A DNA stretch of 64,000 bases. Origin: an uncultured Thiotrichaceae bacterium (GTDB taxonomy: Bacteria > Pseudomonadota > Gammaproteobacteria > Thiotrichales > Thiotrichaceae). The stretch's first letter is position 1, and each line of letters begins with the position of its first letter. The stretch covers positions 116,382-180,381 of the forward strand of contig CALAMO010000020.1 in the NCBI GenBank assembly GCA_937925855.1. The letters are read 5' to 3'. A program made the translations under genes and the position numbers. A model generated the notes under the pieces. It was not told the DNA's origin. It saw only the letters and a list, made by a program, of their open reading frames with translations, and did no database searches. Below are positions 52,626-62,067 of the stretch, one piece after another.

Positions 52626-53027
52626 GTGTCTGAAAGAACCATTATTAATACCGCATCCGCTCCGGCGGCCATTGGCCCTTACTCTCAGGCCGTTCGTGTC
52701 GACAATACGGTCTATTGTTCCGGCCAAATTCCGTTGAACCCTGAGACCATGCAGGTCGAAACGCAGGATTTTGCCGCGCAGGCCGAACAGGTGTTCAGTA
52801 ACCTAAAAGCGGTGGCGGAAGCTGCCGGTGGTTCGTGTCAGGATTTTGTTAAGCTGAATATTTATCTGACTGACTTGAGTCATTTTGCCTTAGTGAATGA
52901 AGCGATGAAGCGTTATTTTAATGAGCCATTTCCCGCGCGTGCGGCAATTGGTGTTGCGGCCTTGCCATTGGGTGTGCAGGTTGAGGTTGAGGGTACGATG
53001 GTGCTGGGTACAGAATATTCGTACTGA
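52626..53027 (+). CDS. ridA: RidA-family enamine/imine deaminase
   Basis: The 133-residue product from a GTG at 52626 (AAGG 8 nt upstream) starts [23 protein letters not shown], the classic RidA N-terminus. The active-site Arg is in [15 protein letters not shown] and the Glu in [10 protein letters not shown]. RidA hydrolyses 2-aminoacrylate and similar reactive enamines that would damage PLP enzymes. It is followed after 30 nt by alanine racemase, a known target of 2-aminoacrylate. Confidence 0.9.
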   Translation: MSERTIINTASAPAAIGPYSQAVRVDNTVYCSGQIPLNPETMQVETQDFAAQAEQVFSNLKAVAEAAGGSCQDFVKLNIYLTDLSHFALVNEAMKRYFNEPFPARAAIGVAALPLGVQVEVEGTMVLGTEYSY

Positions 53028-53057
53028 TTGATCAATATGTTGAATGAGTGATTTCGA

Positions 53058-54134
53058 ATGAGTCGTCCGGCTAAAGCAACGATTAATCTGAATGCAATCA
53101 GGGCCAATTACCGTTTGGCTAAGCAGTGCAGCGGCGGCAAGGCTGCTGCAATTATTAAAGCGAATGCTTACGGCCATGGTGCCGTGCGCGTGGCGCAGGC
53201 ATTGAGTTCTGAGGCGGATGCCTTCGGCGTTGCGTGTATTGAAGAGGCGCTGGAGCTGCGCGAATCTGGGATTACGACGCGCATTATGCTGCTGGAAGGT
53301 GTGTTCACCCCGGATGAACTCAGTGCTGTGGATCGTCTTGATATGACGGTGGTCATCCATACCCAGGAGCAGCTGACATGGCTGCTGGCGGCTCGGCCCG
53401 AACGCCCGTTGGCGGTGATGCTGAAGCTTGATACCGGCATGCATCGCCTTGGTTTTGCGCCGGAAAATGTGCAGGCTATCTACACTCAGCTCGCCCAGTG
53501 TCCGCATGTGGGCGACATTACGCTGATGACGCATTTCTCCCGCGCGGATGAGGTCGATGAGGCATTCACTGCCACTCAGATCGCCCGTTTCCAGGCCGCA
53601 GTAGCCACATTGAAGGTGCCGCTGAGTTTGGCGAACTCGGCCGGGGTGCTGGCCTGGCCTGCGGCGCGTGCCGACTGGGTGCGGCCTGGGATTATGTTGT
53701 ATGGGGCCGACCCGCTGGATCAGCCGAATGCACATTCATGCCAGCTGCAACCAGCGATGAGCCTAACTTCGGCGCTGATTGCGGTGCGGGAGCTGGCCGC
53801 AGGCGAAAGCATTGGCTACGGTGCGCGTTTCACCTGTGAGCAGCCTGTCCGGGTCGGAGTGGTTGCGCTGGGCTATGCGGATGGCTATCCGCGCCACGCG
53901 AAAGACGGTACGCCAGTGCGGGTGAAGGGACAGAAGAGCCGAATTATTGGGCGGGTTTCGATGGATATGTTGACGGTGGATTTAACGGCCATCCCCGATG
54001 CTAAGGTCGGCGACCCGGTTGAGCTGTGGGGTGATGATGTCGCGGCCAACAGCGTGGCGGCAATGAGTGATACTATCGCCTACACCTTATTTACCGGTGT
54101 GACTCGGCGCGTGCCTTTGGTTTATGTGGATTAG
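53058..54134 (+). CDS. alr: Alanine racemase
   Basis: This 358-residue fold type III PLP enzyme carries the cofactor Lys34 in AIIKANAYGHG, a TGMHRLGF block near 130, and the second catalytic Tyr in GESIGYGARF. The VRPGIMLYGADPL and RVSMDMLTVDL motifs are also typical. It converts L- to D-alanine for peptidoglycan. It follows ridA closely and is probably co-transcribed with it. GAATG just upstream gives a modest ribosome site. Confidence 0.93.
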   Translation: MSRPAKATINLNAIRANYRLAKQCSGGKAAAIIKANAYGHGAVRVAQALSSEADAFGVACIEEALELRESGITTRIMLLEGVFTPDELSAVDRLDMTVVIHTQEQLTWLLAARPERPLAVMLKLDTGMHRLGFAPENVQAIYTQLAQCPHVGDITLMTHFSRADEVDEAFTATQIARFQAAVATLKVPLSLANSAGVLAWPAARADWVRPGIMLYGADPLDQPNAHSCQLQPAMSLTSALIAVRELAAGESIGYGARFTCEQPVRVGVVALGYADGYPRHAKDGTPVRVKGQKSRIIGRVSMDMLTVDLTAIPDAKVGDPVELWGDDVAANSVAAMSDTIAYTLFTGVTRRVPLVYVD

Positions 54135-54458
54135 TGCTGGGTTTAGGGATTTAGTGCTATGCCCTTCAAAGTGATATTTTGGTCGAGTCAAAGACTATGC
54201 TCTCTCAGGAATTGATACATAGCCCAGGCCTTACAATCAAACGCTAGTATCCTTTATGACTGTTTTAACTCAAAAATAATGCACAATTGACTGTTCAGTC
54301 GATAAAGTTTTTGTGAAACGCTCATAAGGTGTTTATTAGGCTTGACCAATGGTCGCCGCCATGTTTGAATTTCAGCGTCCAAGTTTGGGGCTTTAGCACA
54401 CACTTTTTTGTAGAGGGTGCCAGTGCTTACGGACTTGTTTTATCAATTGGAGGATTAC
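54135..54458. other. Gap between alr and aapJ
   Basis: No gene is seen in these 324 nt. The stretch holds GACTG-TT-CAGTC (54289-54300) and, nearer the aapJ start, TTGACC at 54342 with TTGAAT 17 nt later, a plausible promoter for aapJ. The mRNA leader would then be about 90 nt long. Confidence 0.4.
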
Positions 54459-55469
54459 ATGAAACTCAAGCAAACTATTCTCGCCATCGCTGGCGTTGCA
54501 CTGGCGGGCTCTCTACAGGCCGCTACCCTAGATGATGTTAAAGCAAAAGGCCACGTTCAGTGTGGTGTGAGCCAGGGCTTACCAGGCTTCTCAAACACTG
54601 ATGATGCCGGTAACTGGACAGGTATCGACGTTGACTACTGTCGCGCAATGGCGGCGGCTATCTTCGGTGATGCTTCAAAAGTTAAATTCACACCGCTGTC
54701 TGCGAAAGAGCGTTTTACCGCACTGTCTTCGGGCGAAATCGACGTGCTGTCGCGTAACACTACCTGGACAATGACTCGTGATACTCAGCTGGGTCTGAAC
54801 TTTGCGGGCGTATTGTACTATGACGGTCAGGGCATGATGGTTCCACGCGAGCTGGGTGTTACTTCTGCCAAAGAGCTGGACGGTGCGGCAATCTGTGTTA
54901 ACACCGGTACGACTACCGAGCTGAATATCACTGACTACTTCAAGTCTAACGGTATGTCTTTCGAGCTGGTAGCTTTTGAAAAGTCTGATGAAGTTGTTAA
55001 GGCGTATGATTCCGGTCGTTGTAACGTATTCACCACTGACCGTTCAGGCGTTGCTGCTGAGCGTTTGAAGCTGACTAACCCGAATGATCATATGGTTCTG
55101 CCTGAAATCATTTCTAAGGAGCCATTAGGTCCGGTTGTTCGTCAGGGTGATGATCAGTGGTTCAACATTGCGAAGTGGACACTAAATGCGATGATTAACG
55201 CGGAAGAAATGGGCGTTGATTCAGGCAATGTGGCTGACATGATGAAGTCTGAAGATCCTTCGATGCAGCGTCTGCTGGGTACCTCAGGTGATTTCGGTAA
55301 AGAAATCGGTCTGGAAAATAACTGGGCAGCTAACATCATCGGCATGGTGGGTAACTACAAAGAAATCTACGAGAAGAACGTAGGTCCTGATACGCCTCTG
55401 AAACTGCAGCGTGGTGTAAATGCACTGTGGAAGAGCGGCGGTATCCTGTACGCACCACCAATTCGCTAA
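54459..55469 (+). CDS. aapJ: General L-amino acid ABC transporter, binding protein AapJ
   Basis: The 336-residue product has a signal peptide ending at LQAAT. The start is set by TTGGAGGA just before the ATG at 54459. The sequence VQCGVSQGLPGFSNTDDAGN and GIDVDYCRAMAAAIF match AapJ/BztA, a large family 3 binding protein with broad amino acid specificity. A strong terminator-like hairpin after the gene separates it from the permease genes, fitting the need for excess binding protein. Confidence 0.94.
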   Translation: MKLKQTILAIAGVALAGSLQAATLDDVKAKGHVQCGVSQGLPGFSNTDDAGNWTGIDVDYCRAMAAAIFGDASKVKFTPLSAKERFTALSSGEIDVLSRNTTWTMTRDTQLGLNFAGVLYYDGQGMMVPRELGVTSAKELDGAAICVNTGTTTELNITDYFKSNGMSFELVAFEKSDEVVKAYDSGRCNVFTTDRSGVAAERLKLTNPNDHMVLPEIISKEPLGPVVRQGDDQWFNIAKWTLNAMINAEEMGVDSGNVADMMKSEDPSMQRLLGTSGDFGKEIGLENNWAANIIGMVGNYKEIYEKNVGPDTPLKLQRGVNALWKSGGILYAPPIR

Positions 55470-55486
55470 GCGCGGATAATTGTTAG

Positions 55487-55517
55487 AAAGTACCGGGCGA
55501 TAAAGCCCGGTACTTTT
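55487..55517 (+). terminator. Attenuating terminator between aapJ and aapQ
   Basis: AAAGTACCGGGC pairs perfectly with GCCCGGTACTTT around a 6-nt loop, ending in four Ts. The genes downstream belong to the same transporter, so partial termination would set more AapJ than permease. Confidence 0.8.
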
Positions 55518-55581
55518 ATGGGCGGCATAAACTTTTTCTTCTTTCGTTTAATTTCCTTTCTGTTTCTAACCGGATATCCCT

Positions 55582-56811
55582 ATGCAAGACGCTTCCTCTA
55601 AGGGTTCTTCTGTGTTGACCAAGCTTCTATATAACAGTACCTGGCGCGGGTGGTTATTTCAGGCATTGGTGTTATTAGCGGTGATTGCCTTTTTTGTTTG
55701 GATCATTGGTAATACAGTTGACAACCTACAACGACTTGATAAAAAGACCGGCTTTGGCTTTCTTGACCAAATAGCTGGCTTTCAGATTCTGACTTCTCCC
55801 GGCGTTTCCTTTATGGGATATGAGGCCGGTGTATCGACCTATCTGGATGTATTTTGGGTCGGTGTGATCAATACGATTATGGTCGCTTTCATTGGTATTA
55901 TCGCAGCAACGATCCTCGGTTTTATGATGGGGATTATGCGGTTGTCGAAAAACAGTATCATTAGCGCGATTGCCACTGTTTATGTTGAAATATTCCGAAA
56001 TGTTCCACTGCTACTCCAGATTCTGTTCTGGTATTCAGTGATGATCACAACGCTGCCTGCTAAACGCGATCAGCTGTCGGTCTTTGGTGATCTGGGCGGG
56101 CTGAATAAAACCGGCTTGTATATGCCCCAGCCTATATTTGCGGACGGCTTTGGTTATGTGGCACTGGCGTTTCTGGTGGGCCTAGTCGGTTGTTGGTTGT
56201 ATAGCAAGATGGCGACAGGTATCCAGCATCGTACCGGCAAGCGCCCAATGGGCTGGCCGGTCTATTTATTGCTATTGATTGGGGTGCCGCTGGCGGTTTT
56301 CTTCCTGTTGGATCGGCCATTAAGCTGGGACATTCCGGTGTTCAATAATGAAGGTCCGATTTTGAAGCGTGGTTTTGAGCGTGAGACCGGTATGGTGCTG
56401 AAGCCGGAATTTCTGGCGCTGTGGATCGCACTGTCAGTCTACACCGCCTCTTTTATTGCTGAAAATGTACGCTCCGGCATTCTGGCGGTTGCACATGGTC
56501 AAACTGAGGCCAGTCAGGCACTGGGTTTACGTGCCGGTCTGATTCAGCGTTTGGTGGTGATTCCACAAGCGATGCGCGTTATTGTACCGCCGCTGACTTC
56601 GCAGTACCTCAATCTCACCAAGAACTCCTCACTAGCGGTGGCGATTGCTTATCCCGACATTGTGTCGGTGTTTGCCGGAACGGCGCTCAATGTGCTGGGT
56701 CAGGAAATCGAAATGATCTTTATGATGATGATGGTTTATCTGATTCTGAGTCTCAGCACTTCGCTGTTCATGAACTGGTTTAACGGTAAAATTAAGCTGG
56801 TGGAGCGTTGA
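55582..56811 (+). CDS. aapQ: General L-amino acid ABC transporter permease AapQ
   Basis: This 409-residue inner-membrane permease belongs to the HisMQ family. The early part carries VYVEIFRNVPLLLQILFWY, a long insert with extra helices (typical of AapQ/BztB), and the EAA loop near residue 310 (EASQALGLRAGLIQRLVVIPQAMRVIVPP type) that docks the ATPase. It pairs with AapM; their genes are 1 nt apart. The ribosome site is weak, consistent with low expression. Confidence 0.93.
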   Translation: MQDASSKGSSVLTKLLYNSTWRGWLFQALVLLAVIAFFVWIIGNTVDNLQRLDKKTGFGFLDQIAGFQILTSPGVSFMGYEAGVSTYLDVFWVGVINTIMVAFIGIIAATILGFMMGIMRLSKNSIISAIATVYVEIFRNVPLLLQILFWYSVMITTLPAKRDQLSVFGDLGGLNKTGLYMPQPIFADGFGYVALAFLVGLVGCWLYSKMATGIQHRTGKRPMGWPVYLLLLIGVPLAVFFLLDRPLSWDIPVFNNEGPILKRGFERETGMVLKPEFLALWIALSVYTASFIAENVRSGILAVAHGQTEASQALGLRAGLIQRLVVIPQAMRVIVPPLTSQYLNLTKNSSLAVAIAYPDIVSVFAGTALNVLGQEIEMIFMMMMVYLILSLSTSLFMNWFNGKIKLVER

Positions 56812-56812
56812 G

Positions 56813-58207
56813 ATGACTAATCAAACTAGCAGAGATATTGCTTATTTGCGCACCGAAGATGCGCCTGTTCTACCCCCACCGGTTGATAGTATTGGCCTGA
56901 TCGGATGGTTTAAGAAAAACATTCTGTCTTCCATGAATGATTTCAGCAGTTTTGGGGCGGCGGTCAGTTCTGTCTTTTATGCTGTGCTGACTTTTGGTCT
57001 GCTGTATATCGGTCTGAGCCTGTTATGGGGCTTGTTTGACTTCACTGTGCTTAGCGCGGTGTTTAATGATCCCGAGGGATTAAAGCGTGGCGTCTGTACG
57101 ACGGTGGCGCAGGGCGGTGTGGCCGAAAATGCGGTGGGTGCCTGTTGGCCTTATGTGAAAGCAAAGTGGCAGCTGTTTGTTTATGGCCGCTATCCTGCGG
57201 AAGAACTGTGGCGGGTGGATTTGGTATTCATCATGCTGGCGGTCGGCATTCTTTGGTTGATCTGGGAGAAAGCACCGTTCCGTAAGTGGGTTGGCTTGTT
57301 TATGTTGACGGCTTATCCGGTGATAGCGTTGATTCTACTCGGCGGTGGTAAAGCTGATTATGAGCAGAGTACTGTTGGATTCTTCCTGATTGCTGGAGCA
57401 TTGTTTTATCTTGCTGGTGTACTGGGATTACGTGACAAGCTGGGCGAAGTCTTACTTGCCTTTGGGGGTGGGGTGAAAGTCTTTGGTATTGCCCTCCTGG
57501 TCATTGGTTTGGTCATGCTGTTCCTGTCTTTCGATTACGGCCTGGAAAAAGTCGCGACGGATCGTTGGGGAGGTTTGATGCTGACGCTGGTGGTGGCGCT
57601 GACGGGCATTGTGGCGTCCCTGCCGATAGGGATTGTGTTGGCATTAGGACGGCGTTCTAAGCTGCCGCTGTTCCGCGTATTGTCGGTTGCTTATATCGAA
57701 TTCTGGCGAGGCGTCCCGTTAATCTCTGTGCTGTTTATGTCGTCGGTTATGCTGCCGTTATTCCTGCCGGAGGGGACGGATTTCGATAAGCTGTTGCGTG
57801 CATTAATCGGGGTGGCGCTGTTTTCCTCGGCCTATATGGCGGAAGTGGTACGCGGTGGTTTACAGGCGATCTCGAAAGGACAGTATGAAGGTGCGCAGGC
57901 ACTGGGTCTGAACGCAAACCAGACCAATAAGATGATTATCCTGCCACAGGCATTGAAAATCGTGATTCCGGGTATTGTGAACACCTTTATTGGTTTGTTT
58001 AAAGATACCACGCTGGTGCTGATTATCGGGCTGTTTGATTTGCTTGGTATTATTCAGAATACCTTCGCCGATGCGAACTGGGCGACACCGACGACCTCAA
58101 TGACAGGGTATCTGGTAGCCGGTTTTATCTTCTGGCTGTTCTGTTTTGGTATGTCGCGTTACTCGATTTTCCTGGAAGACAAATTACACACCGGCCACAA
58201 GCGCTAG
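56813..58207 (+). CDS. aapM: General L-amino acid ABC transporter permease AapM
   Basis: The 464-residue product is the second permease subunit, with IEFWRGVPLISVLFM and the EAA loop EGAQALGLNANQTNKMIIL near 360. The N-terminal half has the additional helices of the AapM/BztC group, including a Cys-containing periplasmic loop (LKRGVCTTVAQGG). TGGAG just before the aapQ stop serves as ribosome site, so translation is coupled. A hairpin lies between this gene and aapP. Confidence 0.93.
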   Translation: MTNQTSRDIAYLRTEDAPVLPPPVDSIGLIGWFKKNILSSMNDFSSFGAAVSSVFYAVLTFGLLYIGLSLLWGLFDFTVLSAVFNDPEGLKRGVCTTVAQGGVAENAVGACWPYVKAKWQLFVYGRYPAEELWRVDLVFIMLAVGILWLIWEKAPFRKWVGLFMLTAYPVIALILLGGGKADYEQSTVGFFLIAGALFYLAGVLGLRDKLGEVLLAFGGGVKVFGIALLVIGLVMLFLSFDYGLEKVATDRWGGLMLTLVVALTGIVASLPIGIVLALGRRSKLPLFRVLSVAYIEFWRGVPLISVLFMSSVMLPLFLPEGTDFDKLLRALIGVALFSSAYMAEVVRGGLQAISKGQYEGAQALGLNANQTNKMIILPQALKIVIPGIVNTFIGLFKDTTLVLIIGLFDLLGIIQNTFADANWATPTTSMTGYLVAGFIFWLFCFGMSRYSIFLEDKLHTGHKR

Positions 58208-58218
58208 GTGAGAAGTCG

Positions 58219-58250
58219 GTATGCCGGGGGTGTTTAAAACCCTGGCATAC
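58219..58250 (+). other. Intra-operon stem-loop between aapM and aapP
   Basis: GTATGCCGGGG pairs with CCCTGGCATAC (11 bp with one G-T pair). No T-tract follows, so it is more likely an mRNA-stabilising structure than a terminator. Confidence 0.5.
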
Positions 58251-58279
58251 GGCTTAAGCTCAAATGATAGAGGCTTAAC

Positions 58280-59047
58280 ATGAATACTGCTGAACAAATG
58301 AATGTCAGTGATGAGCTGATGATCCATATCAAAGATATGCAGAAGTGGTACGGTTCGTTCCACGTTTTGCGCGATATTAATCTGGATGTTTATAAGGGTG
58401 AGCGGATTGTGGTCTGTGGCCCATCCGGTTCGGGTAAATCGACCCTGATTCGCTGTCTTAACCGGCTGGAAGAACACCAGCAGGGCCTGATTGAGGTGAA
58501 TGGCGTTGAGCTGACTGATGACCTGAAGAATATTGATGCGATCCGGCGTGAAGTCGGGATGGTATTTCAACACTTCAATTTGTTCCCGCACCTGACGGTA
58601 TTAGAGAACTGCACGCTGGCTCCAATCTGGGTGCGCAAGATGCCGAAAAAGGACGCGGAAGAAATCGCGATGAAGTATCTGGAGCGGGTTAAAATCCCGG
58701 AGCAGGCACTGAAATATCCCGGCCAGTTGTCCGGTGGGCAGCAGCAGCGGGTGGCGATTGCGCGGGCACTGTGTATGTCGCCTGAAATTATGCTGTTTGA
58801 TGAGCCGACTTCAGCGCTTGATCCTGAGATGATCAAAGAAGTGCTCGATGTCATGATTGAGTTGGCGCATGAGGGCATGACGATGATTTGTGTTACGCAT
58901 GAGATGGGCTTTGCTAAGGAAGTGGCGAACCGGGTGATCTTTATGGATGCCGGACAGATTATTGAGCAAAATGATCCGACGAACTTCTTTGAAAATCCGC
59001 AGAGTGAGCGCACGCAGCTGTTCCTGAGTCAGATTCTGGGGCATTAA
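58280..59047 (+). CDS. aapP: General L-amino acid ABC transporter ATPase AapP
   Basis: The 255-residue ATPase has Walker [10 protein letters not shown] near residue 53, a Q-loop in [11 protein letters not shown], signature LSGGQQQR, Walker [15 protein letters not shown] and the H-loop in [10 protein letters not shown]. It belongs to the GlnQ/HisP group and powers AapQM. GAGG lies about 9 nt before the ATG. It is the last gene of aapJQMP, followed by a convergent terminator. Confidence 0.94.
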   Translation: MNTAEQMNVSDELMIHIKDMQKWYGSFHVLRDINLDVYKGERIVVCGPSGSGKSTLIRCLNRLEEHQQGLIEVNGVELTDDLKNIDAIRREVGMVFQHFNLFPHLTVLENCTLAPIWVRKMPKKDAEEIAMKYLERVKIPEQALKYPGQLSGGQQQRVAIARALCMSPEIMLFDEPTSALDPEMIKEVLDVMIELAHEGMTMICVTHEMGFAKEVANRVIFMDAGQIIEQNDPTNFFENPQSERTQLFLSQILGH

Positions 59048-59133
59048 GCAGAAAGGAGCAGTTCATCGCCGTCTGCCGGTCATATTACGGCTGGCTTGCC
59101 GGGACGGTGAAGCCACGCAAAGCAGACATAAGT

Positions 59134-59164
59134 TCGCCCTCTGGCTGTTGTTGTCAGAGGGCGA
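59134..59164. terminator. Terminator between aapP and serB
   Basis: TCGCCCTCTG pairs perfectly with CAGAGGGCGA around an 11-nt loop, in the gap between convergent genes. The T-run is short (GCTGTTT) on the plus strand; it may serve both directions. Confidence 0.55.
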
Positions 59165-59225
59165 GCTGTTTCCGGCAGGCCATTAATGGCGGCGAGTTAA
59201 GTGAGCTGCGCCCTAGTCGCTGCCA

Positions 59226-60176
59226 TCAGTTTGTTTCATGGTTAATGCCCATAAAGCCCAAGGCGGCCGTTAGGTCCGTTGCGTTAATCTGATAGGGCGT
59301 AGCCTGCCTGGTCAGCGGCTTGCCCTGAAATGCGATACCGAGTCCTGCGGTCTGTAGCATCGGAATATCATTCGCCCCATCACCAATCGCACAGCAGTCC
59401 TGTGGTTGCAGTGCCAACTGATCCATGTAATTCAACAGTGTCTGGCGTTTAAAAGCCCCGTCTACAATCGGCGCAAGCACGGTACCGGTCAGTCTTTCAG
59501 CGCTCACTGCCAGTCGATTGCAATACACCGCATCAAAGCCGAGCTGTTCAGCAATCGGGCGTGCGACCTGTTCAAAACCACCGCTGATTAAAATAGTGGC
59601 CATGCCATGGGCTCTAGCCTGCGTGATGAGTGCTGCTGCGCCCGGGTTAATGGGTGTGGCTTCTAATACCGTCTGAAAGACCTGTTCCGGCTGGCCGCTG
59701 AGCAATTTGATCCGCTGCTTCAGCGCAGCGTGAAAATCAATCTCACCGCGCATCGCCCGTTCGGTAATTTGCGAGACCTGTTGACCGATGCCTACCTGTT
59801 CCGCCACCTCATCCAGCGTTTCCGCATCGACAATGGTTTTATCCATATCGCAGATCAGCAGTTTTTTCGGCTGCCAACTGACCGGCTGAACGGCGGTGTC
59901 TACATCGTGCAGTTCCGCTAACAGCGCCTGCAACAATTGCCAGGCCTGTGTGCTATTGGCGCTGAAATGCAGCTGCGCGTGTTGCCGGTGGATTTTGGAC
60001 GTGGCCTGATTAAGTGTGCAGCCATGCTGCTGCATGAGCTGGCCGCTATGGGCCAGCGCGGCTGCAAGCGGCGAGTGGGCACAGAGCGTTGCGACATAAT
60101 CAATGGTCTTCGTATCGCCCTGGGCGTGCCATAGCGGCACGCCCGGAGTGATAGCGGATGGATCAATATTATTCAT
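59226..60176 (-). CDS. serB: Phosphoserine phosphatase SerB
   Basis: The 316-residue product has an N-terminal regulatory region of about 105 residues and a HAD phosphatase domain: nucleophile Asp in LLICDMDKTIVDAE, Ser/Gly in ILISGGFEQVA, Lys in TGTVLAP...FKRQ region and GDGANDIPML for Mg2+. It releases serine from phosphoserine, the final step of the pathway. Its start overlaps the serA stop by 4 nt (ATGA type), so they are coupled. Confidence 0.93.
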   Translation of the reverse strand: MNNIDPSAITPGVPLWHAQGDTKTIDYVATLCAHSPLAAALAHSGQLMQQHGCTLNQATSKIHRQHAQLHFSANSTQAWQLLQALLAELHDVDTAVQPVSWQPKKLLICDMDKTIVDAETLDEVAEQVGIGQQVSQITERAMRGEIDFHAALKQRIKLLSGQPEQVFQTVLEATPINPGAAALITQARAHGMATILISGGFEQVARPIAEQLGFDAVYCNRLAVSAERLTGTVLAPIVDGAFKRQTLLNYMDQLALQPQDCCAIGDGANDIPMLQTAGLGIAFQGKPLTRQATPYQINATDLTAALGFMGINHETN

Positions 60177-61762
60177 GACAGCGGGAAGTGCAGGTAGCTA
60201 GCCCCGGTAATATCTGGCTGCGCTCGCAGCTGATCCAGCGCCGATTGTTCGGGCGTAGCGTCAATTTCCAGTAGGGCAATCGCATTACCACCGCTTTCCG
60301 CCCGCCCGAGGTGCAGGTTGGCGATATTGATACCACACTGGCTGGCGGTGTTACCAATGCTGCCGATAACGCCGGGAACGTCGCGGTTGGTGATGTATAG
60401 CATGTGCTCGCCTAGCTTGGATTCGAGCGCGATGCCTTTCACATCAATTACCCGTGGCTGATTCTGGATCAGCGTGCCGCATATACTGCGCTTGCTGCTC
60501 TCGGTTTCGATCGCAACGCTAATGCGGCAGGGGTACTCATCTTTGCCTTCATTAAACGCTTCGGTCAGCGCAATATTGCGATCCTTCGCCACTTCGCGGG
60601 CGTTGACCGCGTTTACAAAGCTGCTGTGGTGTTCGAGTAATGCCTGCGTAATCTGGGTGGTGAGCGGCGTGGTATTCGTTCCAATTAGCTCGCCACCGTA
60701 GGTAATGGTCAGCGATTTTAACGGGTCTTTAGTCAGCTGGCCGATGAAGGATCCAAGCTTCTGGCCGAGCTGGAGATAGGGTTTAAGCAGCTTGGCCTCT
60801 TCGCCGCTCAGACTCGGCGCATTCAGGGCGTTGCTAATCGCATCGTTCAGCACGTAATCGCTGATTTGCTCTGCGATTTGCACCGCGACTTTTTCCTGCG
60901 CTTCGGTGGTGGAGGCACCGAGGTGGGGTGTGCAGATAATATTGTCTAACTTAAACAGCGGATTGTCTTTCGCCGGTTCGACTTCATATACGTCCAGCGC
61001 CGCGCCGCGCAGGTGGCCGCTTTGCAGGGCGACAAACAGCGCCGCTTCATCAATCAGACCGCCACGCGCACAGTTAATCACCATGCTGCCTTTTTTCATT
61101 TTATTGAGCGCGGTGGCGTCAATGATTTTTGTGGTATCCGGTGTTTTCGGAACGTGCAGCGAGATGATGTCTGAGGTTTTCAGCAATTCATCTAGGTCAA
61201 CTTTCCTGACCCCTAACTTGTCAGCACGTTCTTCGGTCAGGAACGGGTCATAAGCCTGTACCTTCAGGCCGTAGCCGATGGCTTTTTGCGCGACAATGGA
61301 GCCGATATTGCCCGCACCAATCAGACCCAGCAGCTTGCCGGTTAGCTCAATCCCCATAAAGCGGGATTTTTCCCACTTGCTGGCCTGGGTGGACTGATTG
61401 GCCTGTGGAATGTGCCGCGCCAGCGCCAGCATCATGCCCATGGTGTGTTCGGCGGTGGTGATGGCATTACCGAAGGGGGTGTTCATGACGACCACGCCCT
61501 GTTTGGTACAGGCCGGAACGTCAATATTATCGACGCCGATACCAGCGCGCCCGACGACTTTTAGCTTAGTGGCGTGCGCTAATAGCTCTGGGGTAACTTT
61601 GGTGGCGGAGCGTACCGCCATGCCCGCAAATTCACCGATCATATCGTGCAGTTCTTCGACTGATAATTTACCGGGCTGTACCGCTTCAATACCGCGCTCT
61701 TCAAAGACTTTGAGCGCCATGCCGGACATAGAGTCGGCGATTAATACTTTTGGTTTGTTCAT
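60173..61762 (-). CDS. serA: D-3-phosphoglycerate dehydrogenase SerA (long form)
   Basis: This 529-residue enzyme has an N-terminal substrate domain, a NAD-binding motif GLIGAGNIGSIVAQKA near 145, catalytic His in CTPHLGASTTEAQ, then the intervening ASB domain (about 320-450) and a C-terminal ACT domain (YITNRDVPGVIGSIG). The long form is allosterically controlled by serine or other effectors. It starts serine synthesis from 3-phosphoglycerate. serC lies about 300 nt upstream on the same strand, separated by a repeat element. Confidence 0.94.
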   Translation of the reverse strand: MNKPKVLIADSMSGMALKVFEERGIEAVQPGKLSVEELHDMIGEFAGMAVRSATKVTPELLAHATKLKVVGRAGIGVDNIDVPACTKQGVVVMNTPFGNAITTAEHTMGMMLALARHIPQANQSTQASKWEKSRFMGIELTGKLLGLIGAGNIGSIVAQKAIGYGLKVQAYDPFLTEERADKLGVRKVDLDELLKTSDIISLHVPKTPDTTKIIDATALNKMKKGSMVINCARGGLIDEAALFVALQSGHLRGAALDVYEVEPAKDNPLFKLDNIICTPHLGASTTEAQEKVAVQIAEQISDYVLNDAISNALNAPSLSGEEAKLLKPYLQLGQKLGSFIGQLTKDPLKSLTITYGGELIGTNTTPLTTQITQALLEHHSSFVNAVNAREVAKDRNIALTEAFNEGKDEYPCRISVAIETESSKRSICGTLIQNQPRVIDVKGIALESKLGEHMLYITNRDVPGVIGSIGNTASQCGINIANLHLGRAESGGNAIALLEIDATPEQSALDQLRAQPDITGASYLHFPLS

Positions 61763-62067
61763 GTTGGTTTACCTTTAAATTTTGCGTTAATGGTGTGAAA
61801 CTGAGTATGCGATGCTTTAGCTGATGCCTTTGAACCCCTCCTCAATCCTCCCCTTATCAAGGGAGGAAGCTATTCTTTCGACATTTGAAATGTGTCGATA
61901 AGCGTAGTGACTCTTTCGCCAAAGCGATGACCTGAATGTTCAGTACAGCCATGGGTTCGAGTAGCTCCCTCCCTTGATAAGGGGAGGGCCGGGGAGGGGT
62001 TTAAAGCTAGTAATTAAGGCAATTGCTTATCAGTTTGTTACCATAAATTTTTCTGTAGAGGTGTTTG
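61763..62067. other. Gap between serC and serA
   Basis: No gene is seen. Most of these 305 nt are filled by the inverted-repeat element at 61835-61999; the short flanks are AT-rich and may hold the serA promoter. Confidence 0.5.
61835..61999. repeat. MITE-like element with 38-bp inverted termini
   Basis: The left arm (61835-61872) and right arm (61962-61999) are near-perfect inverted copies, each with the core CTCCCCTTATCAAGGGAGG, itself a partial palindrome. The 89-nt interior holds a smaller hairpin (CGACATTT / AAATGTGTCG). It encodes nothing. The ends read ACCCCTC and GAGGGGT. Confidence 0.75.

Noticed and set aside
52533..52727. 65-residue extension of the enoyl-CoA hydratase
   Set aside because: It overlaps the divergent ridA start region and has no crotonase similarity; the ATG at 52532 with GGAG upstream is better.
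54342..54354. RutR-type operator (TTGACCA..TGGTC) upstream of aapJ
   Set aside because: The half-sites are separated by one base instead of two and the right half is incomplete, so it does not fit the known RutR palindrome.
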